Assembly (NCBI GenBank): GCA_964497495.1
Contig: CAZCCZ010000011.1
Coordinates: 1 to 64,000, forward strand
Direction of reading: 5' to 3'
Length of the DNA stretch: 64,000 nucleotides
Source: CAXXOK01 sp964497495
GTDB lineage: Bacteria > Bacillota > Clostridia > Christensenellales > Aristaeellaceae
Within the stretch, counting starts at the first letter, position 1. The number at the start of each line of letters is the position of its first letter. Under the pieces are notes generated by a model that did not search any database, had not been told where the DNA came from, and worked only from the letters and a program-made list of their open reading frames with translations. Both the position numbers and the translations under genes were made by a program. This document shows, piece by piece, positions 9,376 through 18,354 of this stretch.

Positions 9376-10226
9376 CAATCGCCCTCCCCATCGTCCAGCA
9401 GCCCGCGCAGGAAACGCAGGCCGCGTCGCATATGAAACTCCGGTTGCGTCAGGTAGGCCCGGGCTCCGAATTCCAGGGTGATGAAACCTTCGTAGCCATA
9501 GGCGCGCATCGCGTTGAGATGGGCACGCAGCGGCTGGTTTCCGTCCCCAAGCACCAAATGGCCGGTCGGCGTGCCGTCAATCAGATGAACGTGCCTCAGT
9601 CTGCCGCCCAGCAGGCGGAAGTAATCCGCCAGCGTTTCTCCCGCCAGGCAAACCGGCACGGTATCGATGCAGAAATTAAGCTCGTCTTCGGAAAACCGCT
9701 CCGCGTACCGGCGCGTGGTGGGCAAATCGTACATCAGGTTGCTTTCGCAGGGCTGAAGGATCTCCAGCACCGGCGATACGCCGCAGGCTTGCGCCTCCGG
9801 CAGGACACGGCGCAACGAGTCCTCGGAATATTCCCATCCGTCCCGCGTGGGCTTGTCCCACGGGTACCAGCCCGGCGTCAGCAGCACTTTTTCCGCGCCG
9901 AACTCGGCGGCGATCCGCATATGCCGCACGTAGTATTCCACGCTCCTTTGACGCACGCAACGGTCCGGCGAAGCGATATTGTACGGCAGCGTGCACTGCT
10001 CCGGTATGAAGCAGACCAGTTTCAGTCCTCTCCGTTCGATCTCCTTCCGGAGCGCCGCCGCGTCGGAGAGGCTCGGGTCCTGCTCGTAAAAGTGAGGGAT
10101 CTCCGTCCACAGCTCGATATTCGACAGGCCCAGGCGCTGCACGGAATCCAAGAACGCCTTCGTTTCGCAGCGCGAGTAGATCAGGTTCATGGCGGCGAAC
10201 CGATCCATTTTCAACGTCGTCGCCAT
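9375..10226 (-). CDS. Sugar (phosphate) isomerase/epimerase, xylose-isomerase-like TIM barrel
   Basis: A 283-residue AP-endonuclease-2/xylose-isomerase-like barrel of the type that epimerises ketoses or sugar phosphates (compare FrlC, IolE, tagatose epimerases). Candidate metal ligands are in place: E in LEILQP, D in FCIDTVPV, H in RHVHLIDG and E in FITLEFGA. The start ATG has AGGGGAA upstream and is the first gene of the leftward operon, 34 bp from a good promoter. The divergent gene is an FGGY kinase, so a route of import, epimerisation and phosphorylation of a ketose is plausible (inference). Confidence 0.88.
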   Translation of the reverse strand: MATTLKMDRFAAMNLIYSRCETKAFLDSVQRLGLSNIELWTEIPHFYEQDPSLSDAAALRKEIERRGLKLVCFIPEQCTLPYNIASPDRCVRQRSVEYYVRHMRIAAEFGAEKVLLTPGWYPWDKPTRDGWEYSEDSLRRVLPEAQACGVSPVLEILQPCESNLMYDLPTTRRYAERFSEDELNFCIDTVPVCLAGETLADYFRLLGGRLRHVHLIDGTPTGHLVLGDGNQPLRAHLNAMRAYGYEGFITLEFGARAYLTQPEFHMRRGLRFLRGLLDDGEGD

Positions 10227-10259
10227 GTACGCATTCCCCTTTCGTCTCCATTTTTTTCA

Positions 10260-10288
10260 ATCATAGGCACCGTGGTGGGGAAAGTCAA
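10260..10288 (-). promoter_or_regulatory. Promoter of the leftward epimerase-transporter operon
   Basis: On the minus strand TTGACT (10283-10288), a 17-bp spacer and TATGAT (10260-10265), ending 33 bp before the epimerase ATG. Both hexamers match sigma-A consensus at 5 of 6 positions. Confidence 0.75.
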
Positions 10289-10352
10289 TTTACTTCACCA
10301 ACATGAATAAAATATTATAGATTTTTCCCTCTTTTAACATGCCAAATCGCCT

Positions 10353-10430
10353 TTGACAGGAAAAGAGCGTAGCGATTTATATAAAATGGATAGTTTTCTC
10401 TATATAACATCCATTATGCATTGCTATAAT
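10353..10430 (+). promoter_or_regulatory. Promoter region of the FGGY kinase-binding protein unit
   Basis: TTGACA at 10353-10358 is followed after 17 bp by TTTATA (10376-10381). Further down, an extended -10 element TGCTATAAT (TATAAT at 10425-10430) could serve as a second start. The region is AT-rich against its surroundings and divergent from the leftward promoter, so a shared regulator site for the local response regulator is likely in 10260-10430. Confidence 0.55.
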
Positions 10431-10510
10431 GAAAGCTGCTTACCGCGTTGCCGAAGCGGCGCGGATGACGAGACGGGCCCTATCGACAGAGAATACAGGG
10501 TGAGACGGAA

Positions 10511-12070
10511 TTGCGTTATTATATGGGGATCGACGTGGGAACAGGCAGCTCCAAAGCCGTGCTGATCGACGACGACGCGCGCGTATGCGCCTCGGCGGCC
10601 GTAAACCACGAGGTTGAAAACCCGCAGCCGGGTTACTACGAACAGGATGCCGAAAACATCTGGTGGAAAGACGTCTGTGCCCTTACGCAAGAACTGTTGG
10701 GGAAATCGGCCGTCGACCCCGGGGCAATCGCGTGCGTAGGCGTAAGCGCACTCGGCTGCGACGTGGTGCCCGTGGACGGGAATTGCCGACCGCTTTGCAA
10801 GGCGATCCTTTACGGCATCGACTCCCGCGCCATGGAAGAAGCGGATGCCCTTACACGCTTCTACGGGGAAAGCCGCATGGAGAAGCTGATGGGGCGCCCT
10901 TTCAATAGCTCGGATTGCGTTCCAAAGATCCTGTGGCTGAAGAACCATCGCAAGGACGCCTTTCAAGAAGCATGCCGTTTCCTTACGGCGTCCTCCTACC
11001 TGACCGCCAAGCTGACGGGCGAATACGTGATCGACCGGTTTTTAACTTCTTCTTTTGCGCCGCTGTACGACTCGCGTTTTTCGATCGACCGCAACAACTG
11101 CGAGGAACTTGGCATCGACCCCTCAAGGCTTGCCCGCGCGTGCGGCACGGCGGACCTTGTGGGCGTGATTACGAAAGAAGCTTCCCGGCAGACGGGAATC
11201 CCGGAAGGCGTTCCGGTGGTGACCGGAACGGACGACTCCGGCGCGGAAGCAATCAGCGTCGGCGTAGTGTCCCCGGGGGATATGATGATCCAGCTGGGGT
11301 CCACCTGCTACCTGATCTACTGCTGCCGAAAGCGGATCGCGGACCCCCGGCTGTCCTGCGGGCGCTATATCGTACCCGGAACGTTTTCCGTAGAAGGGGG
11401 CACCAACGCGGCCGGCAACCTGACGCAGTGGCTGCGGGACAATATGTACGCGGACCTTGTTCACGCGCAGGGTTACGGGGAAAACGGTGCGGTTCAGGCC
11501 GGGCCTGCCGAAAAGAAAGGAGGCGAAAATCCGTACGCCGTGATGGGCGAAAGAGCCGCGGCCATCCCGGCGGGAAGCGACGGCGTAATCGTGCTGCCGT
11601 ATTTTGCGGGGGAACGCATGCCCATTCAGGACCCGCAGGCGAAAGGACTGATATACGGCCTTCTGCTCCACCATACGCGGGACCACGTCTGCCGCGCCGC
11701 GCTGGAGTCCGTCGCTTACGCCACGGCGCAATACCTGGACATTCTCAGGGAACACGGTATGCGCGTACGTAACGTCGTGTGCACCGGCGGAGGCGCGCAA
11801 AACCCCGCCTGGCTGCAGATCATGGCGGACGTAACGGGGCTGGACATCGGCAAACCGGACGTTACAACGGGCGCATGCTACGGCGACGCGCTGATCGCGG
11901 GCATCGGCACGGGCCGTTTTTCAGGGTATGATGCTCTGAAGAACGTCGTCCGAATGGAGCGGGTTTTCCACCCGAACAGGGAAAACAAAGCGGTGTACGA
12001 AATACGGAAAAGGCAGTACGGCGAATTGTACCGGAACAATAAGACGCTCATGCATCAAACCGACAAGTAA
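10511..12070 (+). CDS. FGGY-family sugar kinase (xylulokinase-like)
   Basis: A 519-residue carbohydrate kinase of the FGGY family, nearest in look to XylB-type xylulokinases. It has the N-terminal phosphate loop MGIDVGTGSSKAVLID, the central GTDDSGAEAISVG segment, and the C-terminal ATP-binding motif CTGGGAQNPAWLQIMADV. The start is TTG: GGGTGA lies 8 bases upstream, while the next ATG (10523) would cut the first beta-strand and lacks a ribosome site. It is followed after 15 bp by the binding protein gene and is divergent from two epimerases, consistent with phosphorylating an epimerised ketose. Exact sugar unknown. Confidence 0.9.
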   Translation: MRYYMGIDVGTGSSKAVLIDDDARVCASAAVNHEVENPQPGYYEQDAENIWWKDVCALTQELLGKSAVDPGAIACVGVSALGCDVVPVDGNCRPLCKAILYGIDSRAMEEADALTRFYGESRMEKLMGRPFNSSDCVPKILWLKNHRKDAFQEACRFLTASSYLTAKLTGEYVIDRFLTSSFAPLYDSRFSIDRNNCEELGIDPSRLARACGTADLVGVITKEASRQTGIPEGVPVVTGTDDSGAEAISVGVVSPGDMMIQLGSTCYLIYCCRKRIADPRLSCGRYIVPGTFSVEGGTNAAGNLTQWLRDNMYADLVHAQGYGENGAVQAGPAEKKGGENPYAVMGERAAAIPAGSDGVIVLPYFAGERMPIQDPQAKGLIYGLLLHHTRDHVCRAALESVAYATAQYLDILREHGMRVRNVVCTGGGAQNPAWLQIMADVTGLDIGKPDVTTGACYGDALIAGIGTGRFSGYDALKNVVRMERVFHPNRENKAVYEIRKRQYGELYRNNKTLMHQTDK

Positions 12071-12085
12071 ATGGAGGATTACGGT

Positions 12086-13375
12086 ATGAAGAAACTTCTT
12101 TCGCTGCTTACCTGCGTGGCTATGCTTGCCACGATGATCGTAGGCATCGGCGCGGCGCAGGCCGACGACGATAAAACGATCACGTTCTGGAGTATCGGAA
12201 CGTCGGAGCCCGACGCAACGATCCTGCAAAACGCGGTGGACACCTTTAACGCGACCACAAAGAGCGGCTATACCGCCGAATTGATTAACTATCCCACGGA
12301 CAATTACAAGGAAAAGCTGACGATCGCCATGTCCTCGGGCGAATGCCCCGATATTTATACCAACTGGACCGGCGGCCCCCTGATTGAGTACATCAACGCA
12401 GGGTTCGCGCAGCCTGTGACCGACATGGTGAAGACTTACGGCCTGGATCAGAAAGTGATGGCTTCCGGGCTCGCACAGGGGAGCGTGAACGGTGAGGTAT
12501 ACGCCGTTCCTTTCCTGAACATCGCAATCGAAGGCATCTACTACAACAAAGACCTTTTTGCCCAATACGGTCTGAAAGAGCCCACGACGCTGAGCGAGCT
12601 GGAAGCGATCTGCGATACCTTCGTAGCCAACAAGATCACGCCGTTCGCCCTGGCGAACGCCTCCAAGTGGACCGGCTCGATGTACTTCATGGGGCTGGCC
12701 ACCCGGTACGGCGGGCTGGAGCCCTTCAACGCGGCCTACGCGGGCACAGGCAGCTTTGAGGACGAATGCTTCAAATATGCAGGCACGAAGATTCAGGAAT
12801 GGGTCAACAAGGGCTACTTCCCCGAAGGCGTCAACAGCCTGAGCTTCGACGACGGGCAGGATAAACAGCTGTTCTACCAGCAGACTGCCGCCATGATGCT
12901 GCAAGGCTCGTGGACAACTTCCACGATCGCCGAAGACAGCGCGGACTTCTTCCAAAAGGTCGGATGGTTCCCCTTCCCCGCGGTCGACGGTTCCTCCGCA
13001 GATACGTCCATCCAGATCGGCACGGTCGGCGACTGCTTCCTGTCCTTCAACTGCACCGGCGATAAGCTGAACGCCGCCTTCGAGCTCTGCTCCCATTATT
13101 ATGACGACGATGCGATTCAGACCGCGGTGGACGACGGGTATCTTCCCCCCGTGCAGAACGTAGGCGATCTGGTTTCCGACGGTCTTTCCAAGAAGATTCT
13201 GGACGCGGCGATGAACGCTTCCACCATCCAGCTTTGGTACGATCAGTATCTGCCGCCCGCGGTCTCCAACGTGCACCAGAGCACCTGCCAGGAACTTTTC
13301 GGCCTGACCATTACGCCGGAAGAAGCCGATGCGCAGCTGCAGGCGTCCATGGAAGCCTATTTAGTGGGAAAATAA
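12086..13375 (+). CDS. Extracellular sugar-binding protein (MalE type), no lipobox
   Basis: A 429-residue family-1 solute-binding protein. The signal peptide (MKKLLSLLTCVAMLATMIVGIG) ends with AAQA-DDD, a signal peptidase I site. There is no lipobox cysteine at the cleavage point, unusual for a Gram-positive binding protein. The mature part has IEGIYYNKDLFAQYGL and GSWTTSTIAED, typical of the family. ATG 12086 is chosen over the in-frame ATG 12071 because GGAGGA lies 7 bases before it. The product probably feeds the permeases at 6776-8533, the only nearby pair lacking a binding protein. A terminator follows. Confidence 0.92.
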   Translation: MKKLLSLLTCVAMLATMIVGIGAAQADDDKTITFWSIGTSEPDATILQNAVDTFNATTKSGYTAELINYPTDNYKEKLTIAMSSGECPDIYTNWTGGPLIEYINAGFAQPVTDMVKTYGLDQKVMASGLAQGSVNGEVYAVPFLNIAIEGIYYNKDLFAQYGLKEPTTLSELEAICDTFVANKITPFALANASKWTGSMYFMGLATRYGGLEPFNAAYAGTGSFEDECFKYAGTKIQEWVNKGYFPEGVNSLSFDDGQDKQLFYQQTAAMMLQGSWTTSTIAEDSADFFQKVGWFPFPAVDGSSADTSIQIGTVGDCFLSFNCTGDKLNAAFELCSHYYDDDAIQTAVDDGYLPPVQNVGDLVSDGLSKKILDAAMNASTIQLWYDQYLPPAVSNVHQSTCQELFGLTITPEEADAQLQASMEAYLVGK

Positions 13376-13417
13376 CGGCCGGGTAACCGCCGGTTCCACG
13401 CTCCGTGCGATTCCGGG

Positions 13418-13455
13418 AAGGCCTCGGCGCATCAACGCCGAAGGCCTTTCTTTTT
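13418..13455 (+). terminator. Rho-independent terminator
   Basis: Stem AAGGCCTCGGCG (13418-13429) with CGCCGAAGGCCTT (13436-13448), loop CATCAA, followed by TTCTTTTTC. It closes the FGGY kinase-binding protein unit. Confidence 0.88.
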
Positions 13456-13496
13456 CGCGGGGTTTTCGTACCGCAAACAGAAAGAGCAGAGTTATT

Positions 13497-14465
13497 ATGT
13501 CTACAACAGCGTTCCGCGCGGGCCGGAAAAGGAAGACCGGCTATATCCTAATCATTGCTTCCGCAATCATATACGGACTTTCCCCCATGTTTGCGCGCAT
13601 CTGTCTGGATGGCGGAATGGATCAGGTCACGTTCGAGTTTTTCTTATCCGCTCTGGCCCTGCTGCCGTCGGCGGCTCTGGCTTTTCGTTATAACCGGTCG
13701 CTCTTCGTGCCCAAAGGCGAAAGGTTGAGCCTCCTGGCGCTGGGGGTGCTGATAACCGCGACCAACCTGCTGCTGATCTCCTCGTATATCTGGATCCCCT
13801 GCGGAACGGCGACGACCCTGCATTTCCTGTATCCCATCATCGTAACGCTTCTGTCCTGGCTGTTCTACCGCACGCCTGTCGGCAGGCGCGTCACGATGGG
13901 TTTGTTCGCCTGTCTGGCCGGAACCGCCTTCTTTCTTCTGGAGAATCCCACGGGCAACATCGTCGGAATATCCTGCGCGATGCTGTCCTCTCTGACGTAT
14001 TCCCTGTACATTATTCTACTGGCGCAAAAAATAAAGAAGACGCCGGCTTTCGTGATGGTTTTTTACCTGTTGCTTACGCAACTGCTGATATGCTGCGCCG
14101 TTTCGTTATCGCGCGGAACCCTGCGCTTTGATTACCCTTCTTCCGTCTGGGGCGTTCTGTTGCTTCTGGCAATCCTGAACGGTATCGCGGCTTCCGTACT
14201 CTTCCGAAAAGGCCTTGAGCGGATCGGGGCAAGCCGGGCGGCCGTGCTTTCGTTGTTCGAGCCCATCGTAAGCATCGTTACGGGCGCCCTGGTCTTAAAA
14301 GACCCGTTCACGGCGTATACGCTTTTCGGTTGCCTCTGCACCATTTTCGGCCTGTTTTTGGCGATGGGAAAGGGCGGCGTACGTCAGGACGAATCCCCGG
14401 AATATGAAAGCCCGGCTTCAGGCGCGGCGGAAAAGACCGGCAAGCCGAGGCGTAAGCGCCAGTGA
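13497..14465 (+). CDS. EamA/DMT-family transporter
   Basis: A 322-residue membrane protein with about ten hydrophobic helices in two EamA halves: the first begins GYILIIASAIIYGLSPMFAR, the second GNIVGISCAMLSSLTYSLYI. Near the end come the typical LFEPIVSIVTGALVLKD and a charged tail. The substrate is not predictable (metabolite export is common). It stands alone between a terminator and the hairpin element at 14463. The ribosome site is weak (AGAGCAGAG). The stop codon is inside the left copy of the direct repeat that flanks that element. Confidence 0.88.
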   Translation: MSTTAFRAGRKRKTGYILIIASAIIYGLSPMFARICLDGGMDQVTFEFFLSALALLPSAALAFRYNRSLFVPKGERLSLLALGVLITATNLLLISSYIWIPCGTATTLHFLYPIIVTLLSWLFYRTPVGRRVTMGLFACLAGTAFFLLENPTGNIVGISCAMLSSLTYSLYIILLAQKIKKTPAFVMVFYLLLTQLLICCAVSLSRGTLRFDYPSSVWGVLLLLAILNGIAASVLFRKGLERIGASRAAVLSLFEPIVSIVTGALVLKDPFTAYTLFGCLCTIFGLFLAMGKGGVRQDESPEYESPASGAAEKTGKPRRKRQ

Positions 14466-14697
14466 ATGGAACCGGCCCATCCTGTCGAAAAACCCTTTAG
14501 GAGGTGTCGGAAGACCGAGGTTTTCCGGCTGTTATCCGAAACCGGCGACAGGTACGTCGGTTTCGGAAGCCTTGCGCGGCAAGGTTTCCCTATGTCTTTG
14601 GCTGACCGTGAACGAAGTGAACAAGCCAAAGACGCAAGATCAATAAAGTGGCGAAGACCACTTTTGGAACAGTCTGCGCCGGTGAAGGGAACCGGCC
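14463..14697 (+). repeat. Multi-hairpin element flanked by 15-nt direct repeats
   Basis: Six inverted repeats follow one another: 14508-14527, 14536-14566, 14570-14584, 14595-14632, 14645-14664 and 14678-14696, with stems of 6 to 9 bp. The set is bounded by a near-identical direct repeat, TGAATGGAACCGGCC (14463-14477) and TGAAGGGAACCGGCC (14683-14697), each followed by a CTGT. No convincing coding frame lies inside. It may be a structured RNA or a small non-autonomous mobile element inserted at the 3' end of the DMT gene. I recognise no known RNA family in it. Confidence 0.6.
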
Positions 14698-14828
14698 TGT
14701 TCGTCCTGTAACGGTACGGCGGTAAAGGATATCCGCAGAGCCGAGGAAAAAACTGAAAAATCGCATCTTCCAAATACATCCTTAACACATCGTTGATCAC
14801 ATTATTTAATTAACTTTAAAAATTAATG

Positions 14829-14857
14829 TTGACAAGGTCAAAACCCTCTGCTATCAT
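14829..14857 (+). promoter_or_regulatory. Promoter of the ROK regulator operon
   Basis: Consensus TTGACA (14829-14834), 17-bp spacer, TATCAT (14852-14857), in an AT-rich stretch (14790-14830). It lies about 90 bp before the ROK regulator ATG, leaving a leader with a strong but misplaced ribosome site at 14902-14909. Confidence 0.75.
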
Positions 14858-14901
14858 GAGACCGAAATCAGCGACCGGCGATAACAACGGGGTTATCTCC
14901 C

Positions 14902-14924
14902 GAAAGGAGGTAATGGACCCCTGA
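14902..14924 (+). other. Strong ribosome site with a three-codon mini-ORF
   Basis: AAAGGAGG (14902-14909) is ideally placed for ATG 14913, but that frame is only Met-Asp-Pro-stop (14913-14924). A second mini-frame ATG CGT TAA follows at 14928. The real gene starts at 14949 with its own weaker AAGGTGG. The arrangement could regulate translation or be chance. Confidence 0.4.
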
Positions 14925-14948
14925 ATATGCGTTAAGGTGGTTCGCAAT

Positions 14949-16046
14949 ATGGCGTATGTCGCGCAGAACCTGAAGGAAATGAACCGGAAAACGGTCTATC
15001 GGATGCTTCTGGAAAAAGAAGTCCTTTCCCGGTCGGACATCAGCCGTCAAACGGGCATCAGCGCGCCGACCGTGTTCAAGATCATCGACTACTTCAAGGA
15101 AAGCGGCCTGGTGGAGGAAACGGGCGGCGGGGATTCGGCGCTGGGGCGAAAGCCGCAGCTGCTGCGTTTCCGCCCGGAAGCGAGATATTCGATCGGCGTG
15201 GAGTTCGCCGGGGTGGACCTGAAAGTGGGAATCGTGGATCTTGCCGGAAACGTGCGGCACTTCGTCCGCACGCCGGTCGTTCCGGTGTTTGAAACGGTGC
15301 TTCGTCAGGACCTGTACGCTCAGACGGAGCAACTGATCGCCCAGAGCGGCGTCGCCCGGGAGAAGATCGGCGGCATCTGCATCGGCGTTCCGGCGGTGGT
15401 GAACAAGCGGGAGGAGACCATCGATCTGGCTCCGTTGGTGGGCATCACGGAGCTTACCCGGTATACCGACATCGTCAAAGACCTGTCCCAAAGGCTGAAC
15501 ATGCCCGTGTTTCTGGAAAACGACGCGAACGTGTCCGCGATCGGGGAATTCATCTGCCGGGGGTTGGGCCCGGCGGACGACCTGCTGTACATCATCCTGG
15601 GCAAGGGCATCGGCGCGGGCATCATCCTCAACGGCGTTCTTCGGCAGGGGGAAAGCTACTCCGTGGGCGAGATCGGCTACATGGCCTTCGACAGGCGCTT
15701 CACGGCGGACAAGCACCGCTGCGGCTGGCTGGAGCAGCAGCTGGACCTGGACGCACTGCGCGTATGCAGCGCCGACATCTTCCGGGAACGGATGGACGAC
15801 GTGGCCGGTACCCTCGCCCTTACGATTCTGAACATCTGCCTGCCGCTGGAGATCAAGCGCATCGTTTTCGGGCGGTTCCGGGGGCCGGAGCTGGACGGCG
15901 CGCTGGTCAGGCGAATCAACGACGAGGTGCGTCGCCTGTCCGTGCTGGATCTGGAGTGCGGCGAGCCCCGGTGCGGCGAGCCCGGCGTCGTGGGCTGCGC
16001 CAGCATCGTCACCGGCCCGGTGTTGGACCGGCTTTTCACAAGTTGA
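14949..16046 (+). CDS. ROK-family transcriptional repressor (NagC/XylR type)
   Basis: A 365-residue regulator with an N-terminal winged helix (KTVYRMLLEKEVLSRSDISR, TGISAPTVFKIIDYF) and a C-terminal ROK domain. The kinase phosphate loop is replaced by VEFAGVDLKVG and the zinc motif is reduced to HRCGW, so it binds rather than phosphorylates sugar. ATG 14949 is preferred to GTG 14937 because AAGGTGG lies 8 bases upstream. It heads region B, so its ligand is probably the sugar handled by the importer, ROK kinase and SIS protein downstream. Confidence 0.9.
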   Translation: MAYVAQNLKEMNRKTVYRMLLEKEVLSRSDISRQTGISAPTVFKIIDYFKESGLVEETGGGDSALGRKPQLLRFRPEARYSIGVEFAGVDLKVGIVDLAGNVRHFVRTPVVPVFETVLRQDLYAQTEQLIAQSGVAREKIGGICIGVPAVVNKREETIDLAPLVGITELTRYTDIVKDLSQRLNMPVFLENDANVSAIGEFICRGLGPADDLLYIILGKGIGAGIILNGVLRQGESYSVGEIGYMAFDRRFTADKHRCGWLEQQLDLDALRVCSADIFRERMDDVAGTLALTILNICLPLEIKRIVFGRFRGPELDGALVRRINDEVRRLSVLDLECGEPRCGEPGVVGCASIVTGPVLDRLFTS

Positions 16047-16135
16047 CCCGTTTTCCGCATCCGCCGGCAAACGGCGGGCTGAAAACGCGAGAGATACGCA
16101 CAGGTTCCAAAATCATTAAATAGGAGGAAACAGGA

Positions 16136-17395
16136 ATGAAAAAGGGTATCCAAACCGTTCTGAGCCTCGCCCTCGCGGCCATTATGGCGCTGGGGCTCCT
16201 CGGTTGCGCGTCCGCGGACGAAAACGTGACGCTCAACGCGCTGTTCATGAAACAGGCCGGTTACAGCGAGGACGACGTAACCGCGATGACGCAGGAATTC
16301 CAGGCCGCCAACCCAGGCGTTACTGTAAACCTGACGTTCGTGGCGTACGAGGAGCTGTCGCCCAAGATCCTGACGTCCGCCAAGAGCGGCGGCTACGACG
16401 TGATCCTCGGCGATTGCATCTGGCCGGCGCAGTTTGCCCAGGCGGGCATGGTGCTGGATCTGACCGACAAGGTGAAGGCCCTCGACCTGAGCGACATCTA
16501 CCAGGGCGCGCTCGACTCCGTGACCTACAAGGGCCGTTATTACGGCATTCCCTGGCTCAACGACGTGAAGTACCTCTACTACAACAAGGCGATGCTCGCC
16601 AAGGCCGGCTACGCCGATCCGCCCGCGACCTGGGACGAGCTGACGGCCATGGCCAAAGCCATCAAGGATCAGGGCATCGTGGATTATCCCATCGCGTGGA
16701 GCTGGTCGCAGGCGGAATGCCTGATCTGCGATTACACGGCCGTCGCCGGCAGCTTCGGCGGTTCGTTCGTGGACGCGGACAACAACCCCACCCTCAACAG
16801 CGAGGCCAACAAAAAGGCGCTGGACTTCATGGTGGGCACCCTCAACGACGGCCTTACCAACCCGAAATCCCTTGAGATGATTGAGGACGACGTGCTGAGC
16901 ACCTTCGTTTCCGGCAACGCGGCCTTCGCGCTCAACTGGACCTACATGTACAACGCCGCCAAGGACGCCGCGCAGTCCTCCGTGGCGGAAGACGTAGGCA
17001 TCACGGCCATTCCCGGTACCGACGCGGCGGCAAGCGCCACTGTGAACGGCGGCATGCCGCTGATGATCACCTCCGGCTCCAAGTATCCCGATCAGGCCTG
17101 GGCTTACGCCCTGTACCTTTCCTCCAAGGACGTGCAGAAGCACTACGCCAAGAGCGCCCTGCCCATCTGGAAGTCGCTGTATTCCGACCAGACGGTGATC
17201 GACACCAACGCGGCCGTGGTGGAGGCTTCCAAGGTGCAGTACGACTACATCGTCAACCGTCCCCAGGTGCCCTACTACAACGAGCTTTCCACCGCCATGC
17301 AGAGCGAGCTGCAAAACGTGCTGCTGGGCAACGAGACCTCCCAGGCCGCGCTGGACACCCTGCAGAGCAAGGCGACCGAGCTTTCCACAAAGTAA
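16136..17395 (+). CDS. Sugar-binding lipoprotein of ABC importer (MalE type)
   Basis: A 419-residue family-1 binding protein. It is the only one of five in this window with a clear lipobox, MALGLLGC-AS, placing the lipidated cysteine at residue 24. The mature part shows YGIPWLNDVKYLYYNKAMLA and the ligand-site type segment NWTYMYNAAKD. AGGAGG precedes the ATG. It begins the transport part of region B and is separated from its permeases by a hairpin. Confidence 0.94.
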   Translation: MKKGIQTVLSLALAAIMALGLLGCASADENVTLNALFMKQAGYSEDDVTAMTQEFQAANPGVTVNLTFVAYEELSPKILTSAKSGGYDVILGDCIWPAQFAQAGMVLDLTDKVKALDLSDIYQGALDSVTYKGRYYGIPWLNDVKYLYYNKAMLAKAGYADPPATWDELTAMAKAIKDQGIVDYPIAWSWSQAECLICDYTAVAGSFGGSFVDADNNPTLNSEANKKALDFMVGTLNDGLTNPKSLEMIEDDVLSTFVSGNAAFALNWTYMYNAAKDAAQSSVAEDVGITAIPGTDAAASATVNGGMPLMITSGSKYPDQAWAYALYLSSKDVQKHYAKSALPIWKSLYSDQTVIDTNAAVVEASKVQYDYIVNRPQVPYYNELSTAMQSELQNVLLGNETSQAALDTLQSKATELSTK

Positions 17396-17413
17396 TCCAG
17401 CCGTAGACCTCGA

Positions 17414-17450
17414 AAGGGGGAGGCCCGTCACCCCGGCCTCCCCCTTCCTT
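17414..17450 (+). terminator. Hairpin between binding protein and permease genes
   Basis: A perfect 12-bp inverted repeat, AAGGGGGAGGCC (17414-17425) and GGCCTCCCCCTT (17435-17446), followed by CCTTCG. The tail is not a good U-tract, so partial termination or 3'-end protection of the binding-protein mRNA is likelier than full stop. Confidence 0.7.
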
Positions 17451-17466
17451 CGTAAAGGAGCGCTCC

Positions 17467-18354
17467 ATGAAGAACAAAGCGGAACAGCGTTTTGCCTACG
17501 GCATTATCTCCCCGGCGCTGATCATCGTTTTCGGGGTGGTCGTCGTGCCGATCTTCACCACCCTGTTTTACACGTTCGTCAACGCCGACCCGAGCTCCAT
17601 GCACTACGGGGAGTTCGCGGGCCTGGGTTTTTATACCCGGATTCTATCCAGTCCGGAGTTCTGGCAGGATCTGTGGAGGACGTTGTACTTTTCCATCGTG
17701 TCCACGGCGCTGGAAACTACGGTGGGCCTTCTGGTGGCGCTGCTTCTGAACGAAAACTTCCCGGGGGTCAAATTCCTGCGCGGCATCATCATCATCCCCT
17801 GGGCCATCCCCACGGTGGTCAACGCCAGCCTTTGGAAGCTGATCTTCAACGGCCAGTACGGCGTTTTCAACGCCCTGCTGACGCGTTTTCACCTGATCGG
17901 CGAATACGTTTCCTGGCTGGGCGGCCCCGCCACCTCCATGAACATGATCATCATCGCGGACGCCTGGAAGATGACGCCGCTTGCCGTAATCTTTTTCCTG
18001 GCGGCGCTGCAGAACGCCAACCGCTCCGTCTACGAGGCCGCCATGGTGGACGGGGCCGACGTTTTCATGCGCTTCCGGGTCATCACCCTGCGGTATCTGA
18101 AGCCCACCATCTTCATCGTGGCGGTGATGCGGATGGTGGAGAAGTTCAAGGCCTTCGACATTTTCTATATCATGACGCGCGGCGGCCCCGCCAACAGCAC
18201 CAAAACGCTGATGTACGGCGCGTACCTGCAAGCCTTCAACAACCTGAACTACTCCGAGGCGGCCACCTTCGCGTTTTTAATCGCGCTGGTGGTGGTAGGC
18301 ATGGTAACCTCCTCCAAGAAGATCATGATGAGAGGGGGCGACGAAATTGAATAA
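17467..18354 (+). CDS. Carbohydrate ABC transporter permease (MalF/UgpA type)
   Basis: A 295-residue permease with six predicted helices. The EAA loop is VYEAAMVDGADVFMRFRVITL and the conserved MTRGGPANSTKTLMYGAYLQAF follows. GGAG precedes the ATG. It pairs with the next gene, which starts within its last codons. Confidence 0.94.
   Translation: MKNKAEQRFAYGIISPALIIVFGVVVVPIFTTLFYTFVNADPSSMHYGEFAGLGFYTRILSSPEFWQDLWRTLYFSIVSTALETTVGLLVALLLNENFPGVKFLRGIIIIPWAIPTVVNASLWKLIFNGQYGVFNALLTRFHLIGEYVSWLGGPATSMNMIIIADAWKMTPLAVIFFLAALQNANRSVYEAAMVDGADVFMRFRVITLRYLKPTIFIVAVMRMVEKFKAFDIFYIMTRGGPANSTKTLMYGAYLQAFNNLNYSEAATFAFLIALVVVGMVTSSKKIMMRGGDEIE

Noticed and set aside
14463..14697. Known RNA (6S, SRP, RNase P or tmRNA)
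   Set aside because: None of the conserved sequence cores of these RNAs is present.
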